A DNA stretch of 64,000 bases, taken from positions 361,287-425,286 of the forward strand of contig NZ_JARKNC010000010.1 in assembly GCF_029360805.1 (NCBI RefSeq), read 5' to 3'. The position numbers and the translations under genes were made by a program. The stretch comes from Daejeonella sp. JGW-45. GTDB lineage: Bacteria > Bacteroidota > Bacteroidia > Sphingobacteriales > Sphingobacteriaceae. Under the pieces are notes generated by a model. That model was not told the DNA's origin, ran no database searches, and saw only the letters and a list, made by a program, of their open reading frames with translations. Shown in pieces: positions 46,301-52,329 of this stretch. The number at the start of each line of letters is the position of its first letter. The first letter of the stretch is position 1.

Positions 46301-47410
46301 CGCGAGGATATGAATTTCCGTGCAAGGGTTGAACCTTTTCCGGAGATGATCATTGACCTTACGGCCTTGAAGAGTCAGAACTTCAATTACTCAACTAATT
46401 TTAAATACCTCCCTTCTTCGGGTAATTTTGAAAATCTTAGCCCGGTTACAACCGGGGATTACCTGATTTCATATATTTCATTGAGGACTGCTTTTAAAAA
46501 GGAGAACGGGAATAATAATTCCTCAAGCCTTTTTGAACGGTTTGAAGAAAACCGTGCAATTATTTCGAGGCGCCTGGGGGCTAATAATCCAAATTCTGCA
46601 GGAACAAGCGGCGGTTTTGCCGATGGATACAATAAGAGTTCACAGGATGTTCTGATCGCTTCTTTCATTGCAGCTTATACCGGGAAGGATGCCAGCAAGA
46701 TATCGTTAAACCGGTTCCCTAAGATCCCTATCCCTAACTGGAGGGTAAATTATAATGGCCTGAGTAAGTTCAGTTTTTTCAATGATATATTTACTTCGAT
46801 CTCCCTTAATCATGGGTACCGGTCATCATACGCAGTTAATGGATTCAATTCGCTTGTGCGGTACCAGGAAGCTAACGGAGCGGTAAATATCAGGGACGCC
46901 AATAATAACTTTCTCCCGTTCTACCAGTTCTCGCAGGTAACGATGTTCGAGCAGTTTCAGCCGCTTCTGGGCGTGGATGTCAGGCTGAAGAATAACCTGA
47001 CAATCAATATGGAGTACCGTAAATCACGTGAACTCAGATTCAGCCTTTCGAACAGCCAGCTGGGGCAGCAAAAACAAGATAATGCCGTATTTGGTTTAGG
47101 GTACCGAACAAATCAGTTCCGCTTCCCATTCGGATTATTCAAGGGGCTCAAAATGGATAATGATATGTCGTTCAAGCTTGATTTTGCTCTGAGTGATACC
47201 AAGACGGTGATCTATAGGGCAGATGTTGTAGACGCAGAGGTTTCTTCAGGCGCTAAAGACATTACCATACGGCCTAATATCGATTACGTGCTCGATCAGC
47301 GGTTCACGCTTCGTTTATTCTACAATGGTAAGATCACAAAGCCTTACACATCGCAAACATTTAATACTTCATTTAATGATTTTGGAGTGAATTTGAGGTT
47401 TACGTTGTAA
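40367..47410 (+). CDS. sprA: Gliding motility / type IX secretion outer-membrane protein SprA (Sov)
   Basis: Giant outer-membrane beta-barrel that forms the type IX secretion translocon in gliding and non-gliding Bacteroidota. About 2347 residues. No ATG exists near the start: TTG 40367 gives a clean signal peptide (KSVAFYISGICFFFLVLLGSHAIAQ), whereas TTG 40325 would add 14 residues and overlap ruvA. Family features seen: DLTLSGRFNRNENPLFNERQRSQGNFDFEQRIQMN and IGEKLRITTNYNTEAQFDFENQVKLDYTG near the N-terminus, a central part with GASYLDDFEASRSLIDIKS, and many aromatic beta-strands through to the C-terminal GVNLRFTL, a barrel end. No T9SS cargo with a C-terminal sorting domain was seen in the window. 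Confidence 0.95.
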   Translation: MKSVAFYISGICFFFLVLLGSHAIAQNPAAGKDTSKLTYPFEDSKYIQLKRTPGITLPNPSNIRRSVEFDPVSKRYIIREKIGDRFYRTPQYLSIEEYQKYENELIKKNYWKELADLPLAEAREPGFIPPVKINSKSFEKIFGGSTIDIRPQGSADLTLSGRFNRNENPLFNERQRSQGNFDFEQRIQMNVVGQIGEKLRITTNYNTEAQFDFENQVKLDYTGKDDEIIRKIEAGNVSLPLSSTLISGSQALFGLKTQLQFGRLNVTTVFSQQKSQQREITITNGSQQNEFSISADNYEPNKHYFLAQYFRNNYNRALENIPVINSNVNITKIEVWITNRSNSTVNSRDVLGLIDLGENNVYNRAQIQGGAGFSALPAGFNGPGFTQQSNNLLQVLPPGARLTNSNDANAFFQANGATDNFAKLTFARSLTDKEYTLNPRLGYISLNTSLNADEVLAVAFRYTLNGVEYQVGEFSTDVAVNNTTPEVLFVKLLKNETLKTSLPTWDLMMKNIYSLGAYQVSRTDFRLNIFRLGEDTGVETPQITEGQNTNGKLWLQLTNLDNLNQQNDRRPDGFFDFIEGITIDPQNGRITFPLIEPFGSDLARRFDPIAERNLIDKYVYQPLYDSTKVLAQQLFQRLNRYQIRGTYQSQSSSEFQLNAINIPQGSVQVVAGTLPLQEGVDFTVDYNGGMVRILNQALLNSGQPIRIKMENNELFGLQQRSLTGSRFDYRVNDKLNLGGTFMNLTEKPLTEKVNIGEESISNTIWGLDANYSSGSRWLTRMVDKIPFINTKEASSITFSGEYANLIPGHPRALNFAGSRNGASYLDDFEASRSLIDIKSAIAWQISGTPQMFPESRLNNDLSYGYNRARLAFYNIDPIFFVNGNSLTPDNIKKDKNELSNHYVRQVFEREVFPFKESPTGQAIILPTFDLAYYPRIRGPYNFSSTGLNPDGSLTNPRSRWGGIFRKLETNDFEALNIEFIEMWMLDPFIYNRTSPGGDIYFNLGNITEDILKDGRKSLENGLPIDGNPAKTDATAWGRVPKLQPVIQAFDNNPDARAFQDVGIDGLGSSDERQQFATFLNQAKASLSPQAGIALEEDPASDDYQYYRGSNLDQQNAGILKRYERYNNPEGNSKTPQQSLAETGIENSAATSLPDGEDINRDNNSTQADEYYQYKVSIRPQDLATVGSNYITDIVPATVKLVNGRTETVRWIQFKIPVNDYIQKVGNIEDFKSIRFIRMFMTDFADTTVMRFAKLQLVRGEWRRYNAENNPAKVLVDPGLINPGLDNSSIDVSTVNIEENGRRTPIPYVLPPGIKREQDITNFRGQSQQNEQSLALTVKDLRDGYARASFRTAYNDFRSYKRMEMFIHAEGNQLRDNDLSAFLRVGTDNQDNYYDYNIPLKITNPGSSDPAAIWPEQNKLDVQLSLFQAAKTARNNAIFNGQPWPINRPFVYQDGANTITVKGQPDLSKVRVYMLGVRNPLRNPASPAGDDGLDKSAQVWFNELRLTDFDERGGWAATARLNAKLADFADITVSGSRSTIGFGSIDKRVSERNREDDILFDISGSMELGKFFPERAGIKVPMYVNFSSQIGSPQYDPRNQDTEFKTVLKNSPRAIRDSLRFITEDYSSRKSINFTNVRKVKTNPESKVHLWDIENISATYAFNEFNHRDYINESTIQRTYRAGLQYNYAKQAKSITPFEKLIKSKALSLVRDFNFTLLPSVINFNINVDRLYSENTLRDNDPNNFLPINTNFNKNFQMSRLYGISWNLTRSLQLDFNATNFSVIDEPDGRINGLKRDTLWQNLKKLGRTTDYGHTMNLTYNVPINKIPGLDFITLGTQYQAGFNWQTEPLITLRDPLINVGNTIQNSRAVKVNPALNLIQLYNKFGFVRSASQEAKGAGRFFVNLLTSVKTVGAAYSRTQGTFLPGYLPSTDFIGQDLDAKAPGYDFLLGSQRDIRGRALSNGWITRDSLLNQLYINTDREDMNFRARVEPFPEMIIDLTALKSQNFNYSTNFKYLPSSGNFENLSPVTTGDYLISYISLRTAFKKENGNNNSSSLFERFEENRAIISRRLGANNPNSAGTSGGFADGYNKSSQDVLIASFIAAYTGKDASKISLNRFPKIPIPNWRVNYNGLSKFSFFNDIFTSISLNHGYRSSYAVNGFNSLVRYQEANGAVNIRDANNNFLPFYQFSQVTMFEQFQPLLGVDVRLKNNLTINMEYRKSRELRFSLSNSQLGQQKQDNAVFGLGYRTNQFRFPFGLFKGLKMDNDMSFKLDFALSDTKTVIYRADVVDAEVSSGAKDITIRPNIDYVLDQRFTLRLFYNGKITKPYTSQTFNTSFNDFGVNLRFTL

Positions 47411-47531
47411 GGAATAAGGAGCAAGGAGCAAAGAACAAGGATCTGACCCCGGGGATATTGATTAAAGTACCCCACTCCTGGTGAACAGCGATATATCTTT
47501 ATTCTTTGCTCCTTGTTCCTTAATCCTCCTT
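47409..47531. repeat. Inverted pair of heptad arrays after sprA (possible terminator)
   Basis: Left arm 47409-47443 has five in-phase 7-bp units of AAGGAGC type, starting inside the sprA stop codon; right arm 47494-47531 has complementary units (GCTCCTT, GTTCCTT). Together they can fold into a long imperfect hairpin. 47423-47448 is 25/26 identical to 8710-8735. Confidence 0.75.
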
Positions 47532-47560
47532 GCAAGTCTGCCGTACTTAAGCTACTTTTG
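47530..47560 (+). promoter_or_regulatory. Probable promoter of gcvH
   Basis: TTG (47530-47532), 20-base spacer, TACTTTTG (47553-47560), 22 bases before the gcvH ATG. Both halves match the Bacteroidota consensus; the -33 box lies at the edge of the heptad array. Confidence 0.65.
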
Positions 47561-47581
47561 AAATATTTAAAACCAGACAAA

Positions 47582-47962
47582 ATGAATTTTCCAGAAGAAT
47601 TGAAATATACAAGTGATCACGAATGGATCCGGGTTGAAGGCAACGTTGCTTATGTCGGCATCACAGACTTTGCTCAGCACGAGCTGGGCGACATTGTTTA
47701 TATCGAAATAGACACCCTTGGTAAAGAGGTGGCGCAGGAAAGTCAGTTCGGTACTGTAGAAGCTGTAAAAACGGTTTCAGATCTGCTGATGCCCGTTTCA
47801 GGCAAGATTTCGGAATTAAACAAAAAGCTCGATGCAAATCCGGAGCTGGTGAACAATGATCCTTATGGAGACGGCTGGATGGTAAAAATCGAGATCTCAG
47901 ACGAGTCCCAGCTTAGTAAGCTATTATCGGCTTCAGAATATAAGAACCTGGTAGGCGCCTAG
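47582..47962 (+). CDS. gcvH: Glycine cleavage system H protein
   Basis: Lipoyl carrier that shuttles the aminomethyl group between P, T and L proteins of glycine cleavage. 126 residues from ATG 47582 ([20 protein letters not shown]), normal length. The lipoylated lysine is Lys63 in [19 protein letters not shown]. The longer frame upstream is in repeat sequence and is not used. No gcvT or gcvP in the window. The VanZ-like gene starts two bases after the stop. Confidence 0.96.
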   Translation: MNFPEELKYTSDHEWIRVEGNVAYVGITDFAQHELGDIVYIEIDTLGKEVAQESQFGTVEAVKTVSDLLMPVSGKISELNKKLDANPELVNNDPYGDGWMVKIEISDESQLSKLLSASEYKNLVGA

Positions 47963-47963
47963 A

Positions 47964-48365
47964 ATGCTGACAGCGTTGCGATATCAATATTTGTCCATTC
48001 TGTGGGCAATATTTGTTGTTGTAATTTGCGATATGCCTCTGTCTGATACCTCAGCCTTAGGCGTCAGTTTTTTCGAGGGCTTTGATAAACTCGCTCATAC
48101 AGGTTTCTTTTTCGTACTTACAGTACTGCTATTCCACGGAAAAATTAAGCAGCAGGCCAGTTATTCGTACAGGGGAATGACCTTGCTGAAAATATTGCTG
48201 ATAACAACATGCCTGGGAGGTTTAATTGAACTTCTCCAGCTTTACGTTTTTACTTACCGGTCGGCAGACTGGTGGGATTTTTTTGCAGACATGACCGGTG
48301 TGGGAATGGGCATTTTTAGCTATATATTTTTACATAGGACGAGGTTCAATGAAAAGCTATTATAA
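47964..48365 (+). CDS. VanZ-like family membrane protein
   Basis: 133 residues with four predicted membrane helices (about 7-25, 45-60, 75-92, 105-125). Features of the VanZ-like family are FFEGFDKLAHTGFFFVLTVLLF (the conserved DK-x2-H) and SADWWDFFADMTGVGMGIF, where the motif resembles R-x2-DxxDxxxNxxG. VanZ confers low-level teicoplanin resistance in enterococci; the function of most homologues is unknown. Co-transcribed with gcvH; the small lipoprotein gene overlaps its end by 17 bases. Confidence 0.82.
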   Translation: MLTALRYQYLSILWAIFVVVICDMPLSDTSALGVSFFEGFDKLAHTGFFFVLTVLLFHGKIKQQASYSYRGMTLLKILLITTCLGGLIELLQLYVFTYRSADWWDFFADMTGVGMGIFSYIFLHRTRFNEKLL

Positions 48366-48477
48366 AATATTCGCGGTTTTGATCATGTTAAGTTTAGGGT
48401 CTTGCAGCATCTTTAAAAAGGGCTGCAAGTGTCCGAAAATTAGTAAGCATCAATCTGTCTCGCTCCGGGGAAATTAG
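48349..48477 (+). CDS. Small cysteine-containing lipoprotein (42 residues)
   Basis: ATG 48349 overlaps the end of the VanZ-like gene in another frame. The product begins MKSYYKIFAVLIMLSLGSC, a clean lipoprotein signal with acceptor Cys19, and the mature part has only 24 residues with a GCKCPK motif (Cys26 and Cys28) and a basic tail. It is too small for any known domain. Translational coupling with the VanZ-like gene suggests a shared role in the envelope. I do not recognise the family; the lipobox and operon position are what support it as real. Confidence 0.65.
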   Translation: MKSYYKIFAVLIMLSLGSCSIFKKGCKCPKISKHQSVSLRGN

Positions 48478-48545
48478 AGTCCTCCCTGCGTTATGGCATT
48501 GTGAAAGAAATGTGACCGAACCCTGTTCAATTAGATCTTTCGTTA

Positions 48546-48577
48546 TTTGGAATTAATTCAAATAAGGTCTACTTTTG
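48546..48577 (+). promoter_or_regulatory. Promoter of feoAB
   Basis: TTTG (48546-48549), 20-base spacer, TACTTTTG (48570-48577): a full match to the Bacteroidota consensus. The feoA ATG follows 16 bases later, so the leader is about ten bases. No Fur box was recognised with confidence. Confidence 0.75.
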
Positions 48578-48593
48578 TTTAGATTTAATAACT

Positions 48594-48809
48594 ATGAAGC
48601 TTTCACAACTAGAGCCGGGTCAAACAGGGATAATTAAAGAATTTACTGATTTGGAAATGTCTATCAAGCTGATGGAAATGGGTTGTTTGCCGGGCGAATC
48701 CATACTTGTCGAACGTATAGCCCCCCTTGGCGATCCAATCGCAATCACTGTGTCAGGCTATTCGCTAAGCCTGCGTAAAAGGGAAGCTTCAACAATCATA
48801 ATGCAATAG
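48594..48809 (+). CDS. feoA: Ferrous iron transport protein A
   Basis: 71 residues, SH3-like fold: MKLSQLEPGQTGIIKEF, LMEMGCLPGESILVERIAPLGDPIAI and YSLSLRKREASTI are the family motifs. FeoA is a small cytosolic partner needed for FeoB activity, thought to bind its cytosolic domain. The stop codon is directly followed by the GTG start of feoB. Confidence 0.95.
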   Translation: MKLSQLEPGQTGIIKEFTDLEMSIKLMEMGCLPGESILVERIAPLGDPIAITVSGYSLSLRKREASTIIMQ

Positions 48810-50924
48810 GTGATTAAGGAGTTAAAGGTTGCGCTGGTTGGAAATCCCAACTCTGGAAAATCTACGCTTTTTAACGTACTCACAGGTTTAAGCCAAAAGA
48901 TCGGGAATTTTCCCGGGGTAACCGTTGAGAAGAAAGAGGGTTTTTCAAAACTTCCTGATAGCCGTATCGCGCGAATCATTGATCTTCCGGGCACTTATAG
49001 TTTTTATCCTAAAAGCAGGGACGAGCGTATCGTTATGGACGCGCTTGCCGATAAGAGCAACCCGGTACATCCTGACCTTATCGTATTTGTTGCAGATGCT
49101 TCGAATCTAAAAAGAAACCTCCTGCTTTTCTCGCAGGTGGCTGATCTCCGCATTCCCATTATTATTGCATTGAACATGATGGATCTGGCAGGCCAGGCCG
49201 GTATTGAGATTGCAGTTGATGAGCTTGCTTTAAAGCTGGGCGTTCAGATAGTTCCAATTTCCGCCAGGAAAGGCGAAGGCATAGAACAATTGAAGACTGC
49301 GATCAGCCAGAGCAGCTCTATACCTACACAATTCTCGTCGATAGATGTGCGTGCTTTAGCACCGGATCTGATACATGCAATAAGCAGAGACCTGAACATT
49401 AGCCACCCATATGTTGCTCTTCAGCTTGCACACCAGCACGAACAGCTTTCGTTTCTGTCGGATGAGCAGAATACGAGGATCGAAGAGATAAAAAAGGAGT
49501 TTTCTTTTCACTCCCAAAAATCCCAGGCGACCGAAACTATAGGGCGATACAATTTTATTAACGATGTTCTTTTTGATACCGTTAAACTGAATTCAGACCC
49601 TGGTAAGGAAACCATGAGCAACAGGATAGACAATATACTGACTCATCGCGTTTTTGGTTTCATTATATTCTTTGCTATCCTGTTCCTGATCTTTCAGTCA
49701 ATATTCGCATGGTCAGAATATCCGATGTCGCTTATCGAAGGCCTGTTTATCGCCATGGCCAACCTCGGACATCAGTATTTACCTCCGGGAGTTTTTTCGG
49801 ACCTGCTGATCGATGGTGTGCTCGCCGGCCTAAGCGGTGTCCTGATATTTATACCTCAAATAGCCATTCTGTTTGCATTTATATCCATTCTTGAAGATAC
49901 AGGGTACATGTCGAGAGTGACTTTCATGATGGACAAGATCATGCGTAAGGTTGGGCTCAGCGGTAAATCGATAGTCCCAATGATTGGGGGATTTGCCTGC
50001 GCGGTACCGTCGATTATGAGTACCAGGAATATTGAAAACTGGAAAGACCGGATGATAACGATTATGGTCACTCCGTTAATCGCTTGTTCGGCCCGTTTGC
50101 CTGTCTATACTCTTCTGATATCTATGGTTGTGCCTGATCAGAGGGTTTGGGGCTTTATTAATATGCAGGGTATAGCTTTAATGGCTTTATATATTTTAAG
50201 TATTATCAGTGCGATCGTCGTTGCCTGGGCGATGAAGATGATTATCAAATCGCGCGAAAGGGGATACTTTATCATGGAGCTTCCTGTATACCGGATGCCG
50301 CGGTGGAACAATGTACTCCTCACCATGTATAAGAGTGTGAAGGCCTTTGTGCTTGAAGCCGGGAAGATCATAATTGCAGTGTCAGTTGTTTTGTGGGTGC
50401 TCTCATCCTACGGACCCTCAGGCCGGTTTGATGCTATCGAGGCAAAGTATGAAGCGGTGACATATGCAGAGAGATACCCACCACAGGAGATCGACCGGAT
50501 GGTATCGTCGGAGAAACTGGAAAGTTCATACGCGGGTATTTTGGGTAAATCTATAGAGCCCGTTATCAAACCGCTGGGTTTTGACTGGAAGATAGGAATT
50601 GCCCTGATCACCTCTTTCGCCGCCCGGGAGGTGTTTGTCGGAACGATGGCCACCATCTATAGTGTCGAGGCCGACGACTCCAATATGGCTTCGGTCCGGG
50701 ATAAAATGCTGTCTGCTGAAAATCCTGAAACAGGCTTACCTGTCTTTACTGTTGCCGTCGCCTTCTCCCTGATGGTTTTCTACGCCTTTGCAATGCAGTG
50801 TATAAGCACAATAGCGATCGTGTACAGGGAAACAAAAAGCTGGACCTGGCCCGCCATCCAATTTGCTTACATGACATCTCTGGCTTATATTGCGAGCTTC
50901 ATAGTATACCAGCTATTAAAGTAA
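48810..50924 (+). CDS. feoB: Ferrous iron transport protein B (GTPase-coupled Fe2+ permease)
   Basis: 704 residues, start GTG. The N-terminal G domain has G1 GNPNSGKST (residues 10-18), the G3 motif DLPGTYSF with PKSRDERIV, and G4 NMMD (near residue 117); a helical GDI-like linker follows. The membrane part has about eight to ten helices with two gate motifs (GGFACAVPSIMSTRNIENWKDR; SFAAREVFVGTMATIY). Imports Fe2+ under reducing conditions. The last bases lead directly into the SprT-like gene. Confidence 0.96.
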   Translation: MIKELKVALVGNPNSGKSTLFNVLTGLSQKIGNFPGVTVEKKEGFSKLPDSRIARIIDLPGTYSFYPKSRDERIVMDALADKSNPVHPDLIVFVADASNLKRNLLLFSQVADLRIPIIIALNMMDLAGQAGIEIAVDELALKLGVQIVPISARKGEGIEQLKTAISQSSSIPTQFSSIDVRALAPDLIHAISRDLNISHPYVALQLAHQHEQLSFLSDEQNTRIEEIKKEFSFHSQKSQATETIGRYNFINDVLFDTVKLNSDPGKETMSNRIDNILTHRVFGFIIFFAILFLIFQSIFAWSEYPMSLIEGLFIAMANLGHQYLPPGVFSDLLIDGVLAGLSGVLIFIPQIAILFAFISILEDTGYMSRVTFMMDKIMRKVGLSGKSIVPMIGGFACAVPSIMSTRNIENWKDRMITIMVTPLIACSARLPVYTLLISMVVPDQRVWGFINMQGIALMALYILSIISAIVVAWAMKMIIKSRERGYFIMELPVYRMPRWNNVLLTMYKSVKAFVLEAGKIIIAVSVVLWVLSSYGPSGRFDAIEAKYEAVTYAERYPPQEIDRMVSSEKLESSYAGILGKSIEPVIKPLGFDWKIGIALITSFAAREVFVGTMATIYSVEADDSNMASVRDKMLSAENPETGLPVFTVAVAFSLMVFYAFAMQCISTIAIVYRETKSWTWPAIQFAYMTSLAYIASFIVYQLLK

Positions 50925-50926
50925 GA

Positions 50927-51553
50927 TTGGATAAGGTTAATGTACTTCGTAATTATCTGCCGGAAGGTGCTGCGCCGGTCATAGCCAGGTGGATCGATTA
51001 TTTTAAATGTGAATTCAAAATATCAAGGGGGCGGAGTACAAAATATGGCGACTACCGGCATCCTTTTAAAGACGAAGGACATCGGATCTCAGTTAACTAC
51101 AATCTTAATCCGTATGCTTTCCTGATCACTACAGTCCACGAGTTCGCTCACTTACTGACCTGGAATGAATATAAGCGCAGAGCGAAGCCTCACGGAATGG
51201 AGTGGAAAAACAACTTTAAGCGAATGATGAAGCCATTCTTTGAACAGGCAATATTTCCGGCTGATGTGAAACAGGCAATTATAAGTTACCTGGAAAATCC
51301 ATCCGCTTCAAGCTGTACAGACCTTAATTTGTTCCGGGTGCTGAACCGTTACGACAAAAAGCCCGAAGGTGTAGTGCATGTTGAAAAGCTTCCTTTCAAT
51401 AGTCTTTTCGTTATAAAAAATAACCGTGTTTTCCGGAAAGGCGAACTGATTAGAAAACGGTACAAGTGCGTTGAAGTGAAGACAGGAGCTGTATATTTAT
51501 TTAACCCGCTTTCTGAAGTGACCTTAGTGCCTCAGTCTGCCGGAAACATATAG
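50927..51553 (+). CDS. SprT-like zinc metalloprotease domain protein
   Basis: 208 residues from TTG 50927, two bases after the feoB stop; no ATG fits and longer frames run inside feoB. The zinc motif HExxH is in TTVHEFAHLLTW, with a third histidine in AKPHGMEWKNNFKRM. This arrangement matches SprT/Spartan-like proteins. In eukaryotes Spartan digests DNA-protein crosslinks; the bacterial role is poorly known. The C-terminal half lacks an obvious zinc ribbon. It may be translationally coupled to feoB, and its end overlaps the minus-strand lipoprotein gene by 30 bases. Confidence 0.8.
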   Translation: MDKVNVLRNYLPEGAAPVIARWIDYFKCEFKISRGRSTKYGDYRHPFKDEGHRISVNYNLNPYAFLITTVHEFAHLLTWNEYKRRAKPHGMEWKNNFKRMMKPFFEQAIFPADVKQAIISYLENPSASSCTDLNLFRVLNRYDKKPEGVVHVEKLPFNSLFVIKNNRVFRKGELIRKRYKCVEVKTGAVYLFNPLSEVTLVPQSAGNI

Positions 51554-52288
51554 AGCCTGATTTTTTTCCTCAAGCTTCCAATCCAGATCAACCTTCCTTC
51601 CTCTATACTTTTCAGGATCGGCGATAACTGATTTTATCAGGGCATCCTCTTTTTTAATAAGCAAGGCGGCACGGTAGGAATTGACTTTATTGCTGCTTAG
51701 GATGAGGTATTTAGCTCCGGGGTACTGTGTAATTCCCTCCAATGACAAGTTGAAAGCGCCACGCTGGTAAACGGCCTCATTTAGCGTCCTTATATCAGTA
51801 TTTCTATCAGTTCGTCTTGCGATACGACGTACAAATGCTGTTGAATCGAGTTCATCAGCGGTTTTTGCAGTCTTATGATCTGAAAGCAGCAACTCGCCGG
51901 CGTCGTAAAATTCACGCACCAATTTATAGGGGACGAGGCTCTGCGGATTGTTTACGTGGTGTGAATACAATACCACCTTGCCATTTTTAAGGTAGTATCT
52001 GTTTTCGACCCGCCCCGAGCTGGCACTGTAACCGTGCTCTATATAAAGCGATACGTCTGAACCCCTGACGTATCTGGTTACATGAAACGAGTAATCATTG
52101 ATGGTATAGATCAGGCTCTCCTGTTCAATGCTGCCTTTTACCAGCGTATTTATGCTGTCGGAAAATGCGATGATCTGCTCCTTGATTACTGCTATTTTCT
52201 CCCGCCCAGGATATGTTTGCGCTTCGTCTGTATTTTTAGTACAGGAAGCGGCTATGAGTAAGATCAATATGAGACCGTGCCTGATCAT
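51524..52288 (-). CDS. Hypothetical lipoprotein
   Basis: 254 residues from ATG 52288. MIRHGLILILLIAASCTKN is a lipoprotein signal with acceptor Cys16. The mature part is a mixed alpha/beta protein (SFHVTRYVRGSDVSLYIEHGYSASSGRVENRYYLKNGKVVLYSHHV, GAKYLILSSNKVNSYRAALLIKKEDALIKS). I recognise no family or catalytic motif. It is the last gene on the minus strand before the SprT-like gene, tail-to-tail with it, and lies 41 bases downstream of the E1 dehydrogenase gene, with which it may share a transcript. Confidence 0.75.
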   Translation of the reverse strand: MIRHGLILILLIAASCTKNTDEAQTYPGREKIAVIKEQIIAFSDSINTLVKGSIEQESLIYTINDYSFHVTRYVRGSDVSLYIEHGYSASSGRVENRYYLKNGKVVLYSHHVNNPQSLVPYKLVREFYDAGELLLSDHKTAKTADELDSTAFVRRIARRTDRNTDIRTLNEAVYQRGAFNLSLEGITQYPGAKYLILSSNKVNSYRAALLIKKEDALIKSVIADPEKYRGRKVDLDWKLEEKNQALYVSGRLRH

Positions 52289-52329
52289 GGATAAATCTAT
52301 TGTTCTACACAATAGAAAATTCCATGCCA

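Noticed and set aside
47411-47581. Riboswitch upstream of gcvH
   Set aside because: The gap is filled by inverted heptad arrays and a promoter; no glycine-riboswitch core was recognised.
50798-50926. Longer SprT-like protein starting inside feoB
   Set aside because: The first 43 residues would be out-of-frame feoB sequence with no conserved pattern; TTG 50927 fits directly after the feoB stop.
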